A stretch of 64,000 nucleotides of DNA from Yamadazyma tenuis (lineage: Eukaryota; Ascomycota; Pichiomycetes; Serinales; Debaryomycetaceae). The stretch lies in assembly GCF_029203305.1 (NCBI RefSeq), contig NC_089461.1, forward strand, positions 1,426,001-1,490,000, read 5' to 3'. Position numbers and translations under genes: made by a program. How positions within the stretch are numbered: the stretch's first letter is position 1; each line of letters starts with the position of its first letter. The notes under the pieces were generated by a model that made no database searches, was not told where the DNA came from, and worked only from the letters and a program-made list of their open reading frames with translations. Below are positions 9,001 to 17,280 of the stretch, piece by piece.

Positions 9001-11400
9001 GCCTTCGAAAAAATTGATAACATCGTATTCAGTCGAATAATGACCCTCAAAGTCCTCAAGGACACCAGAAGGTCCCAAAATTCTAACTTGATCAATGCAT
9101 TGGCCATGTACAACAACATGGCCATAAAACACAACAAGGGGCAGAAAAGTATCAACACCATTATGACTATGAACGAACTTGCCAAGGATGGACTCAAGAG
9201 TGACTTAATAGCGAATGTTGCTAAGTACCATATATCCAAAGGATTATGGCATCAAAATCATCCGATTATCGCTGTGTCAATGATGCTAGAATTGAAGAAT
9301 GAACTACCACGAACATTGAGTCCTTTTCAATGTGACGCAGATTACTCTAGTATCAATGATTTGATTGTTGATTCAACTTTGGTTGAATGGCTATCTGAAT
9401 CCAAGCAGGAGCTTCCAACCACAATTATGGAAAGGTACTTCCAAGGAGACCAATCCACTTTGTTAAGAGACTCGTCTGCAAGACTTATCAGTACCACACA
9501 TCAGAAGCTAGGAAGGTTCTGTGAAACACAGTATAGATCAGGTGAAATCAACAAAGAACTAGCCAAAATGGATAAGCAGGTCCAGTCCAAACGCCGGGAA
9601 TTAAATAGTATCAAAGATCATTACAGCAAAATCTCAGTGCCAACACAAGAAAAGAAAGCAGTTCAGAAGTATTATACTAAGCTCAAGCTCCAGTATACCA
9701 GCGAGAGTAAAGATAATAAAGAATTGAAAGAAACCAGAGTTGTGTTTTTGACGAAGGCCATAGAATGCTATTTGACAAGCATATTTAGAAGTGATGATTT
9801 TGAAGTTGTTGATAAGTTCTTCTCCCTTTGGTTTGAGGAATCGAAAGTAACCGAACTAAACAATATGATCAACGAAAAATTCAGTTCTGATATGATAACT
9901 CATTCACATAGATTTATGGGATGGATCTCTCAGTTAATTTCAAGGTTATCTGATGAACCTGATACTGATACTTTCCAGAAATTGATCAGAGGTTTAATTA
10001 AAGAAATCTGCTACAAGTTTCCATTTCATTCATTGTACCATTTGATTTCTTTGAAGGAGCATGCTTCACATGTGAATAGTGATGAGGAAGTCATGTGGTC
10101 CAAAATCAAAGCTGCAAACAAAATATTTACATCCTTAAGGAATGACACAAATGTTGAATATGTCTCTAAAGTATTGGACCCAGTGTATCAGTTTTGTACG
10201 GAAGCTGTAAGCTTGTCCAAGTATAAGCTGCAAAGAGGCAAGTCGTTTGATTTACGGAAGAATTCCAAGCTAAATACTGAATTCTGGTTAAATTTGCCTC
10301 ATATTCCAGCACCAACCCAAACAATAACTGACAATGTCCCTGTGCTTGAATCCATAGACCCTATAATGTCGATTGCTACCAGTGGATTGAGTTTACCGAA
10401 AATAGGGAGGTTCCGTTTATCTAACGGAAAGGAAACCAAAATCTTGTTCAAATATGGAACCGATGATTTACGGCAAGACGCTATTATGGAACAAGTATTC
10501 GAAAAGGTTAATCAAATCTTCAAAAACAACCACGAAAGTAGTAAACGTCACTTGCAAATACGTACCTACAAGATTGTGCCCATTGGTCCTAATAGTGGAA
10601 TAATTGAATTTGTTCCAAACTCAATGGCTCTAATTGATATTATAAAACCATACCATGAACGGAAAGACAAGATCCAGCTATCGAAAGCCAGAGAACTCAT
10701 GAAAGCTTGCCAGAACAACGAGAGATCCGAGAGAATTAAAGTGTTCAAACAAGAGATCATTCCCAAAATATCACCAGTTCTTCATGACTTCTTTTTTGAT
10801 AATTTCCTAACCCCCAAAACATGGTTCAACAGTAGGTTGTGTTACAGTCGTGGACTCTCGATTACATCCATTGTTGGACATATTTTGGGTCTAGGTGATA
10901 GGCATTGTAACAATATTCTTTTAGATAAGCGTTCAGGAGAACCTATTCACATTGACCTTGGCGTTGCTTTTGACCAAGGAACAAGACTACCAATCCCAGA
11001 AATGGTTCCTTTCAGATTGACCAATGATCTAGTCGATGGGTTGGGCATTACAGGGATAAAAGGTATCTTCAGCACCAGCTGTGAAGTAACATTTACTATC
11101 CTCAGAGAGAACCAAGATCACATTATAAGCATATTAAATATCCTAAAGTGGGATCCGTTGTATTCTTGGGCTCTTTCACCATTAAGAAAGAGAAAGTTAC
11201 AACTGGATGATGGAGATGAAGGAGTTATAAATGAGCCAGAAAACGATATCAGTGAAGCTGGCCAAGCCATTATGACTGTTCGAGATAAGCTTCAAGCCAA
11301 CGGATTGAGCTCTGAAACTGTTGTAAGAGAATTAATAAATACTGCAATCAATCCGGACAATTTAGCAGTAATCTTCTGTGGTTGGAGCCCATTTTACTAG
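3091..11400 (+). CDS. TEL1: ATM-family checkpoint kinase Tel1
   Basis: Giant PI3K-related Ser/Thr protein kinase that is recruited to DNA double-strand breaks and telomere ends by the Mre11 complex and signals for repair, checkpoint and telomerase recruitment. The product is 2769 aa, close to S. cerevisiae Tel1. A TAN-like motif is near the N terminus (VIQLLESTKSTDRNKGLKRL, residues about 29-48), followed by long helical HEAT/FAT regions. The kinase domain starts near 2430, with catalytic loop GLGDRHCNNILL near 2600 and metal-binding IDLGVAFDQG about 20 residues on. The protein ends in a FATC tail, NLAVIFCGWSPFY. ATG 3091 is the first in frame; a second ATG at 3157 (residue 23) lies just before the TAN motif and may be the true start. 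LIF1 follows 197 bp downstream in the same orientation. Confidence 0.96.
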   Translation: MIICSIKKIKQSRIDKIFTDEVMLGDREVIQLLESTKSTDRNKGLKRLSAKRYSSDIKQMMELCKALIHFIEFECLHKTSTSQGRRASACWSLREAIEGIIDYFPPRASVLMTLLTMILTIANGEFLDNILPVITIILKQQYVREHFNEQMWKSAIGFFTSSLQKENDTSLDENLIKGLIVLLNTNDVVYSVIYSLDIKLLIDSLQTVLVRGHNSVSLCSSILVLINRFLAVLSCEQYPLLVELVEMGFRLLSLNKYSFGNRHGINQETIDFLNSEAVYFEIDNLIDTQSDSLSQLSDVISAYVAASIDDLVSTGKPLFVQNVGIIVDHIPVDGYGLNTIQWNNNGDKYYGKDDDSIWFFFVGLSKLIQYFYRINNGSASPNTLGIEEIQGETLLMTQKQGSKRKKRKLSPSTLGSLKQSFDEYEFVQQLMASNNGKYHQVGLQLMILMLELYPITIGSAIGGESNAGATESSTDTEDLDFGTSVLFTSFLTNDEDSIVTAILSSSNDKSLTIWSLIALNSFLCNITSCDYSLSSDTIRLIFKFILPFVRIEQYSEISCNILYHLVEFVMVKEVDPKTISDASLINQVQNIYELANFLGPTSLNDSSLKFWLAFCKLIKFLGLNLRQFQNVVTNWFLHKWDQVFDIEKIDFKITLTNFHIYAYWLTSSEDQWHTINELNEKQIHPLLTTRNKAIRDFAWSSKTLFSNDRPGSNIKGYMIERLNKDEAFDSVISKFFGLIHGFGRMSSYEHMDNFLRFRLIALRLSLFENGYKMVMNYRPDSVSMQLLNAESLDKIISAQGHQDYHALIIEDTWDKIMMTLGYKDIKIDLLTIEAAFQLQHPDLKEMRTILAIVEGNPKLGLAHETDLVKCLMGPLLDASLILIFRLSEIPLVSNSRDIGVKCLFLLGEKFLNNVLYERNELMLVSTCRWVGNMALNLSTESVVLDVLEWLILAADRRLMHTETSCTEYARMLLKILQPKYDEKGELLILDLKGRVEVDTVKSSFLDYFRSITSDSRISLVDDINDLLSSLRSTKEQIEFYKSLINCFQSKNSTGDIGYILFLSLISVINFEIVKSTIFNLLEIGLYKPLENSVRKALQIIRKNCSAGSIKQIFQLARLPIFKSWYLHYRLFNKFPFKYLGYDKKLFYDLYKSELLSVVIASNSNLYEEEINALMNTKKQSLISESLPLAFALAYIPGGIRNEVQKRLIHLSEEDIGKQLARSLDLIVLEVLRLVDTSDLSLAIDYTKISCNFTSFYNTNPNYISMKSGLELVSHLSRKFYSYRDFWNTKRLYFFFRKLIIDLEECISLDQKHTCLRRIILVLILSKKDSETKFSVLNDRVLACLVEKVLPLVHVKRFASDIVSFFALLELNTFDEQDEYTDSLEYNSLVISILSTLVPTKNSLVDSKGVSDILEALACSKKQFEDIISLILQICDDRHDTLSPVDIVPLVSFKVNGSFEPGLKICSFLANKQELIGTSSRSFINAVMQTSISTFSDAFKQICAKTLSDEYFNQGLTIDTKVLDRVYEFDDIEGVKYIDKIIGHIFDYQISSDYSISTLADLTVGQLLEIEESVIASVDENKKEYITKWPETLISSFFKRSVELERKSTEDDLEKWVTQVFINIIDGLPKPQEQFFRIIKNFGHCNKQFIQRCLPYLTCYYLEAKCSEDKVITFVNEFLENSALHSRNLTELILKLILLVRQEARRGVPTFLIVYERLDIEKACSAASKFDFFKTGWLLLEDNHQRTKLSKLQGKNNWYERDYILRIFESIDCEDIMNGFPQKNTLDSALSLMRKGIEFKSTERTKYELGKLETNFILNKSLNTSNLLEAMLTDGLTGTSKVLGESMNLNDTTHCNYEWAWKLNNWTLPIPQKPKSNHEFIYKSLSIVKDQQAVLTESEDSNLTLEIQTKLNSVLVDAVNRKDTILNIHDYKSLHLNLEDFYSTLSILNLILKCCSNTDIQFKEYEQFKDCAFEKIDNIVFSRIMTLKVLKDTRRSQNSNLINALAMYNNMAIKHNKGQKSINTIMTMNELAKDGLKSDLIANVAKYHISKGLWHQNHPIIAVSMMLELKNELPRTLSPFQCDADYSSINDLIVDSTLVEWLSESKQELPTTIMERYFQGDQSTLLRDSSARLISTTHQKLGRFCETQYRSGEINKELAKMDKQVQSKRRELNSIKDHYSKISVPTQEKKAVQKYYTKLKLQYTSESKDNKELKETRVVFLTKAIECYLTSIFRSDDFEVVDKFFSLWFEESKVTELNNMINEKFSSDMITHSHRFMGWISQLISRLSDEPDTDTFQKLIRGLIKEICYKFPFHSLYHLISLKEHASHVNSDEEVMWSKIKAANKIFTSLRNDTNVEYVSKVLDPVYQFCTEAVSLSKYKLQRGKSFDLRKNSKLNTEFWLNLPHIPAPTQTITDNVPVLESIDPIMSIATSGLSLPKIGRFRLSNGKETKILFKYGTDDLRQDAIMEQVFEKVNQIFKNNHESSKRHLQIRTYKIVPIGPNSGIIEFVPNSMALIDIIKPYHERKDKIQLSKARELMKACQNNERSERIKVFKQEIIPKISPVLHDFFFDNFLTPKTWFNSRLCYSRGLSITSIVGHILGLGDRHCNNILLDKRSGEPIHIDLGVAFDQGTRLPIPEMVPFRLTNDLVDGLGITGIKGIFSTSCEVTFTILRENQDHIISILNILKWDPLYSWALSPLRKRKLQLDDGDEGVINEPENDISEAGQAIMTVRDKLQANGLSSETVVRELINTAINPDNLAVIFCGWSPFY

Positions 11401-11597
11401 GGTTATACTTACAATATATTGCATTTTTTTAGCCCTTTCGTATTGCTCGAGAAAAAAATATGTCATCTCAGGGTGCATACCATTATATTACAATTGTCCA
11501 ATCAATGCATTTCAAAGTATAGACGAGTATTAAACAATGATGCAAAAAAAGGCTAGCGCGAGTAGAATTTTATTCCTTATCACTAACGTCCATTGTG

Positions 11598-12866
11598 ATG
11601 GAGAATTTTATTACAGTCCCTCTAAGGATTGAGGATATGGACAAGGCATTGATCAAGGAGACACTGGTGGTATTGAATATCCAACCTAAGGAAGATTTCC
11701 GGCTTGTCAAAGCGGTGATTCCAGAAGGTACATTTTCAGGCAATATCAATATAAAGCAATGGCTAGCGTCCAAAATGCTAAGTGAGCCCGATGACGAGCA
11801 ATGGATCCTATTAATGCATAAGCTCATACCACTTCTGCAGACACCAGGAGCGGTAAACAGCCCCCCTAATGATGATAACGATAACTATGATAATGATAAC
11901 GATGATAATGATAACGATAGTGATTTTACGGATGAGAAGAATGAAAAGTATACCAATTTGCAATTATACGGCAAATTTACTATGAGCAAAGAAAGCTATG
12001 AAGATGGAGAGCTCAAGGAAGACTTTGATTTGGTGGAAAACTTCTTGACTATTTATGTGCGGTCAAACCAAACTGTCAGTAAGACATATGGAAGCTTTAA
12101 ATTAGAGGAAGCTGATAATGAGCTGATTGACTTCTTTAAATGGATCAAGAAACTTATCTACATGAAAGATTCACTAACTAATACTGTAAAATATCTGCAA
12201 AAACGTATTCATAGCCTTGAATTCGAAAGAGATGAATATAAGAAGCTGACGGAAGAACTAAAAGCCAATAATAAGAGAGTCTTGGATGATTTGATGAATA
12301 ATTTCGCCTTTATTTTGAACAGCAAGAAGAGAAAGATAGTGGAGCTCACTGCTGGAGATGGAGGCGACCCACTTTCCGGCCTTAACCGCAAGTTTGAAGC
12401 AGATAATAGAAGCAAACTCGACAATATTACCATTGATGAAAAAGTATTGGACAAGTTACCAAACAAATTGGATGCCAAGTTCAGCGGGGGTATCAAGCGA
12501 GCAAATAAAAGAGCTACACGGGAATCCTCCAAGAGAAGACAAAAGTCAGCGATGTATGAAGAAGAACAGACAGAGAGTGGAGCTTCAGGTGAAGAACCAA
12601 CCGAATATAGGTCTGAAGAAATTACTAGGAACGGCTCTAACACCACTTCTTTGACCGATAGACAGATTGTTGATGTGGTTATGGGCCAGGCTGTTGTAAA
12701 ACACGAAGAGGATAGTGATGCTACTGAACTAAGTGGATCAGAGTCTGATTCTGGCAGGTCTGCAGATTCCCCAGGTTCAACCCAGAGAGATGAGGAAACA
12801 GAAGAAGGAAATAAAGATGTTGGTAAGGGAGAAGTCGGAGACAGTCTCACTGACTATAGTGAATGA
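11598..12866 (+). CDS. LIF1: XRCC4/Lif1-type DNA ligase IV partner
   Basis: Probable non-homologous end-joining scaffold that binds and stabilises DNA ligase IV (Dnl4). The 422-aa protein has an N-terminal globular part, an acidic Asp/Asn insertion (residues about 92-115, encoded by a gat/aac microsatellite), a long coiled coil (about 185-250), and a disordered acidic C-terminal half. The coiled coil ends in NNFAFILNSKKRKIVEL (near 233-250), which resembles the ligase-binding segment of XRCC4-family stalks; this is the main basis for the call. Length is close to S. cerevisiae Lif1. The ATG at 11598 is the real start; the preceding in-frame codon is GTG. It lies directly behind TEL1. Sequence divergence makes the orthology probable rather than certain. 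Confidence 0.72.
   Translation: MENFITVPLRIEDMDKALIKETLVVLNIQPKEDFRLVKAVIPEGTFSGNINIKQWLASKMLSEPDDEQWILLMHKLIPLLQTPGAVNSPPNDDNDNYDNDNDDNDNDSDFTDEKNEKYTNLQLYGKFTMSKESYEDGELKEDFDLVENFLTIYVRSNQTVSKTYGSFKLEEADNELIDFFKWIKKLIYMKDSLTNTVKYLQKRIHSLEFERDEYKKLTEELKANNKRVLDDLMNNFAFILNSKKRKIVELTAGDGGDPLSGLNRKFEADNRSKLDNITIDEKVLDKLPNKLDAKFSGGIKRANKRATRESSKRRQKSAMYEEEQTESGASGEEPTEYRSEEITRNGSNTTSLTDRQIVDVVMGQAVVKHEEDSDATELSGSESDSGRSADSPGSTQRDEETEEGNKDVGKGEVGDSLTDYSE
11868..11928 (+). repeat. Coding microsatellite (gat/aac/aat) in LIF1
   Basis: An imperfect run of GAT, AAC and AAT codons encodes a stretch made almost entirely of Asp and Asn in the LIF1 head-to-stalk region. It looks like slippage expansion and probably varies in length between strains. 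Confidence 0.75.
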
Positions 12867-13486
12867 AAATTACTAAACAGAGTTCCAATACTCTATGTTA
12901 TTGGAAAACATTTGACACTGGCAGTGCACTTAGTTCGGTCGGGGAAGGTGATCGAGACAGGAGGTCGTGCCTCTTTACCACAAATCTCATCAAAAAAATT
13001 TTGTTCTTTTCCTTCTACACATAAAATTTTCTTTAAGGACCCGTTTTGATACAACAAAAGTCACGTCTAAGTGATATCTTTAATATTGGAAACTCGTGCC
13101 AATTTTATATACCGATCATATACGTTTTTGAGTTTCTCGTATAACGAAAACATCTTGACGACTTTCAAATAAAAAGCCTCAGCTCAAACCTCCTTTTATT
13201 TTGATCCAAGTGTTCTTAAGACATCACTGAACAATAATCTGAAAAGGTTAACTATATAACTGTCGAACCCGTTTTCCCAGTTATTTATATACAGTGATAC
13301 ACTCACCGCTCATCTTTTCAACTTCCTTTGGTGCCCACATTGAAACATTCCCAAATCCTTGTCCTACACCCCATATAATTTCATTTCTTTGTCCATAGTT
13401 TTCATTTTTATTTTTGGTTTCAAGGGTTATAAATTGGTTTCAAAGGTTTATCTTATAGATTTTATATCATTGGGTCCACTTCAATC
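12867..13486. other. Long intergenic region / leader of MRN1
   Basis: About 620 bp between LIF1 and MRN1. It is A/T- and pyrimidine-rich, with a TATA-like tatttatata near 13283. No coding signal is convincing. This is probably the MRN1 promoter and a long 5' leader. Confidence 0.5.
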
Positions 13487-15445
13487 ATGTCATATTACGG
13501 AACCTATCAAGTTCCTCAACTGTATTTACAAGGATATTATGCCAACGAATACTATGATCTGAATGAAAATTTGGATATGTTGTCCAACTTAGGCTCCAGC
13601 AGCTCGTACGAAATGTACCACGAGATGAACCAAAGCCATCCTCACTTTCAGTCACAATTTCAACAGCATCCCAATCAACAGCAACAGACACCTCACCAAC
13701 AATTTTCTAATGGTTCTCCTATGTTTGGACATCAACAAATGTTGAATGGAAATCAGGGTGGTATGGTTAACGGCCATGGCATTCCGATTGGTGTTGACTC
13801 CTTATCCCCCAACGGAAACGAGTTAAATGGTGATGATGGTTCTTATTTGAGTTCCGGTATTAGCAATGGTAATAACATGGTGTATCCTCCACCGCACATG
13901 CAAGGACAAGTTGAGTATCAAGGCGGATACATGGGTGGAAGTACTCCTGATATGAACATGAACTCTGGAATGGGTCTAATTAATGGCAACTCCAATAGCA
14001 GTGTCAATGTTAGTAATGGTGCTCCTTCGAGAACTGTGTACTTGGGAAATATACCTAATGACATTGAGCCTCGTGAGTTATTGGACTACGTCAGATCAGG
14101 GATTTTGGAGCTGGTGAAGATTTTGCCCAATAAAAATTGTGCTTTCATATCGTTTGTTGACCACCAAAGTGCTTTGTTATTTCACTCCGATTGTATTTTG
14201 AAGAAGTTGAGCATCAAAGGTCATGATATTAAGATTGGTTGGGGTAAGAATACCCCGATTTTGCCTGCAGTGTTGGAAAGCATACAAAGAGACGGTGCCA
14301 CCAGAAACGTCTATTTGGGTAATTTGAGTAACCCAATCACAGGAGAAATGATTACCGAAGAAGAATTAAGAGCAGACTTGGCCATCTATGGAGTCATTGA
14401 TAGTATCAAGATAATAGCTGACAAAGGAATTGCCTTTATCCATTTCTTATCGATTTTGTCGGCCATAAGATGTGTGGCGAACTTACCATTAAAGGAAAAG
14501 TATTTGGAAAAGAAATGCTTCTATGGTAAAGATAGATGTGCTTTCATCACCAAGACTCAGCAACATAATGCGGCCCAATACTTAGGTTTGGCCCCAGGGA
14601 TGGAACACATTGTAACGGCTGCTGACAGGGAGTTTATATCTTCTGCATTAGTTCAACAATCTGCTGCTGCTGCTCAGATTGCCACTCATGCTGGTGGAGC
14701 CAATAATTTGGGTAACAGAACCGTTTACCTCGGAAACTTACACCAAGAGTCTTCCATTGAAGAAGTTTGTAATGTTGTCAGAGGTGGGTTGTTACAGAGT
14801 ATCCGGTACTTGAAGGAACGCCATGTTTGTTTTATTACCTTTATTGATCCAATTGCGGCTGCCCAGTTTTTTGCCATGTGCCAATTACATGGATTAACAA
14901 TCCATAATAGAAGAATTAAAGTTGGTTGGGGAAAACACTCTGGACCATTATCAAATGCGTTAAGCTTGGCAGTATCTAATGGTGCTAGTAGAAACATTTA
15001 TGTTGGTAACATTATTGACTTCCATTACTACAACCAAGAAAAGTTGAGGACTGATTTCTCGAAATTTGGTGATATTGAACAAATCAACTATTTGGAAGAG
15101 AAGAACTGTGCTTTCATTAACTTCGTCAACATTTCAAACGCTATAAAAGCTATCGATGGAATAAAGTCTTTTGATGATTATAAGAGCTTGAAAATCAACT
15201 TCGGTAAAGACAGATGTGGAAACCTTCCAAGACAATTCCAACAGTCGAACATGCAATTCAACCAGTTGAGTCAATTGCAATTGAATTTGAACGAACAGTA
15301 CTTGGAGCAAAGTAAGCGTAAAAGTCAAAGTAACAGTTTGAGTTCCAAGATGACACCACCATCGACTTCCGAGTCACACTCAAGACCTGCCAACACCCCC
15401 AGTCCAAGCCCTCTTCCTCGGTCAGTAAGCAACCATGATGATTAA
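13487..15445 (+). CDS. MRN1: Four-RRM RNA-binding protein Mrn1 (Nrd1-like)
   Basis: RNA-binding protein that associates with mRNAs for cell-wall and other factors and affects their fate; the S. pombe relative Nrd1 controls differentiation. The 652-aa protein has a Q/N/G-rich N-terminal 180 residues, then RRM1 from about 183 (TVYLGNIP), RRM2 about 272 (NVYLGNLS), RRM3 about 411 (TVYLGNLH) and RRM4 about 502 (NIYVGNII), each followed by the family-typical KIGWGK/KVGWGK or NFGKDRCG block. The linker FYGKDRCAFITKTQQHNAAQ is a hallmark of this family. The tail is Ser/Pro-rich. A CTG codon in RRM1 (14111-14113) occupies the position that reads Ser in the common pattern ESVKIL, which supports CUG=Ser here. 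The long leader suggests post-transcriptional control. Confidence 0.93.
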   Translation: MSYYGTYQVPQLYLQGYYANEYYDLNENLDMLSNLGSSSSYEMYHEMNQSHPHFQSQFQQHPNQQQQTPHQQFSNGSPMFGHQQMLNGNQGGMVNGHGIPIGVDSLSPNGNELNGDDGSYLSSGISNGNNMVYPPPHMQGQVEYQGGYMGGSTPDMNMNSGMGLINGNSNSSVNVSNGAPSRTVYLGNIPNDIEPRELLDYVRSGILELVKILPNKNCAFISFVDHQSALLFHSDCILKKLSIKGHDIKIGWGKNTPILPAVLESIQRDGATRNVYLGNLSNPITGEMITEEELRADLAIYGVIDSIKIIADKGIAFIHFLSILSAIRCVANLPLKEKYLEKKCFYGKDRCAFITKTQQHNAAQYLGLAPGMEHIVTAADREFISSALVQQSAAAAQIATHAGGANNLGNRTVYLGNLHQESSIEEVCNVVRGGLLQSIRYLKERHVCFITFIDPIAAAQFFAMCQLHGLTIHNRRIKVGWGKHSGPLSNALSLAVSNGASRNIYVGNIIDFHYYNQEKLRTDFSKFGDIEQINYLEEKNCAFINFVNISNAIKAIDGIKSFDDYKSLKINFGKDRCGNLPRQFQQSNMQFNQLSQLQLNLNEQYLEQSKRKSQSNSLSSKMTPPSTSESHSRPANTPSPSPLPRSVSNHDD

Positions 15446-15577
15446 GAGAGTAATGGTTTACGATTATCACAGACAGAAGTATTAATAAAACAGAACAATC
15501 CAGTTGTCAAAGTGCAGCGGATACATACGATTATTGCATAAATTGTAAACTAAAATATATATTTCGTGATAGTTTTC

Positions 15578-16294
15578 TTACATTTTGGGTAGAATGTTGA
15601 TGATAATTGACATGATTAAAAATAATACCACCACCGCAGCCATGGTCTTTATCAAAAACCAAAACGAGATCTTTCCTCCAGACTTGTTTAAAACATAACT
15701 GGTGAGATTGCTACCCACAGTGTTCATCAAACTATCGTTCTTCATCATATTGTCTTGAGTCCTAGAAAGCAATACATTGTCATCCATTATTTTTTTTGAC
15801 AATCTGATAGCACCATCTTTCATATCAGACACCATATCCGAAAGATCATGGATCAAGTCTTGCTGTAGGGTCTCATGGTAGTCGTTCGTCAAACTCGACC
15901 TGTTATTTTCAAGAAGCCTTTTACGAAGTTCATTAACATCGTTATTCCTTACACCTGTACTATAAGTTGAAGGGCTAAGGTTTGACCTGGGGTCAGAATG
16001 GTCATCAATAACAACTTGTGATGGATGTGTAGCTGCTATACTTTGCCGTTTCATTTGCGCCAACTTCTTGGTGTTCTTATGCTTTAAAGTATCGAGATTA
16101 TGTATCAATTCTATTAGCTTGTCATTAATAGTATCATAAAGCTTGTTGCTTTTATACTTGTTCAAGTTCAACTTTATTGGTATCAAGTCATTGGATATCT
16201 TATCTAGCATGAGCTTTACCAAAACAGGGTTGTTGGGAGTCGACGAGACTTCTAGAAGATACTCATCGACGATGTGTTCCATAGACCGGATCAT
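15578..16294 (-). CDS. USE1: ER SNARE Use1
   Basis: Tail-anchored SNARE of the ER that works with Ufe1, Sec20 and Sec22 in retrograde Golgi-to-ER fusion, together with the Dsl1 tethering complex. The protein (238 aa from ATG 16294, or 234 aa from ATG 16282) has helical N-terminal segments, a linker, a SNARE-like heptad region (about 145-200, with MVSDMKDGAIRLSKKIMDD) and a C-terminal membrane anchor of about 22 residues ending NILPKM. The short lumenal tail after the anchor and the motif order fit Use1. The open frame upstream of 16294 starts only at GTG and is not used. It is convergent with MRN1 (132 bp between stops). The family is poorly conserved, so the assignment is strong but not absolute. 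Confidence 0.8.
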   Translation of the reverse strand: MIRSMEHIVDEYLLEVSSTPNNPVLVKLMLDKISNDLIPIKLNLNKYKSNKLYDTINDKLIELIHNLDTLKHKNTKKLAQMKRQSIAATHPSQVVIDDHSDPRSNLSPSTYSTGVRNNDVNELRKRLLENNRSSLTNDYHETLQQDLIHDLSDMVSDMKDGAIRLSKKIMDDNVLLSRTQDNMMKNDSLMNTVGSNLTSYVLNKSGGKISFWFLIKTMAAVVVLFLIMSIIINILPKM

Positions 16295-16897
16295 TGAGGA
16301 ATACAAACTTGTACACAAAAATGCGGTGAGGTTTGTGTAGTGCACCAGAATAAAGAGATGATAGAGTTGAAAAATAGGTATAAAAAACGACGTACACTTT
16401 ACACTCGGTAAGAGTTGATCTTCATAAACATCTAACTGAATGCGTGTAATGAATTCTTTCTAAGCCAAGAGAGGAATGATACTAATTACGTGAATTGATA
16501 CGGTTTACTTGGAAATGACATGTCTGCCTAACTACTATCAAACAACGATCTATCAAGTTCTAATCGTGGTTAGCGAAAAAGGCAATATATTTCTTGAAAA
16601 ACCCTACCAGTTGAACCATTCACAAGCACAAAGCTTCTTGGTCCAGAGTTTGGTAAAGTTGTCCTTAATGAAAACTTTTCACCATCACTCACGAAAATAT
16701 ATTGCAGGCGAGCGTGTAAAGACCTTGAAGATTTCAATTTGATATAATTAATGGCTAGTCCTGAAATAGCCTTCATTTTGACAGAATTATCCAAGTGACT
16801 ATGTAATCCCGTTTTCAAGCACCCTTAATTCATAATTAAATCAAATATATTAAAGATGTGCATTTCAATTTCTCTACGTTAAAAATCTTCAGAAATC
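16295..16897. other. Intergenic region upstream of USE1 and tRNA-Tyr
   Basis: About 600 bp without a supported gene. A TATA-like ggtataaaaaac (about 16377) lies on the USE1 side. Short overlapping reading frames on both strands show no family resemblance. Confidence 0.5.
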
Positions 16898-16987
16898 CTC
16901 TTGGTGGCCAAGCTGGCTAAGGCGCGAGACTGTAATGAGTACCTCAAAGTAATCTTGAGATCGGGTGTTCGACTCACCCCCAGGAGA
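16898..16987 (+). tRNA. tRNA-Tyr (anticodon GTA), with 16-nt intron
   Basis: Cloverleaf readable by eye. The acceptor stem CTCTTGG (16898-16904) pairs with CCAGGAG (16980-16986), with one G-U pair, and A16987 is the discriminator. The D-arm carries AAGCTGGCTAAGGCG. The anticodon stem CGAGA/TCTTG encloses the loop with GTA at 16932-16934. The intron is placed one nucleotide 3' of the anticodon, at 16936-16951. The T-arm GTTCGA carries the B box. The layout matches nuclear yeast tRNA-Tyr genes, which normally contain an intron. Confidence 0.93.
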
Positions 16988-16992
16988 TTTCA

Positions 16993-17000
16993 TTTTTTTT
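16993..17000 (+). terminator. Pol III T-run terminator of tRNA-Tyr
   Basis: A run of eight T residues starts five bases after the tRNA discriminator base, as expected for RNA polymerase III termination. Confidence 0.8.
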
Positions 17001-17280
17001 GCTTTTGATATGTGGAAGTGGATGCTGTTTTTCTACACTTCATACCACCACCCCTCACTGTCCATAGTACGATGCTTCTTGCTGGAATCTGGAGTATAGT
17101 AGCACCATTTTTATGTACATTGCAAAATAACACATCCTGCATATTGACACCATTCTGCCCCAGATAATCCCACTTCTTACACATCACATCCGATATATCA
17201 TAATTATTTCATTCTATTCTTTTTGACTCCGTGTTTTGGAAATTCATCAACCTCTGTATTTGCCTTTTGTTTGAGCGGAA

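Noticed and set aside
12209..12850. 213-codon antisense frame over LIF1
   Set aside because: It is the Ser/Leu-rich mirror of the Glu/Asp/Ser-rich LIF1 tail, a codon-composition artefact.
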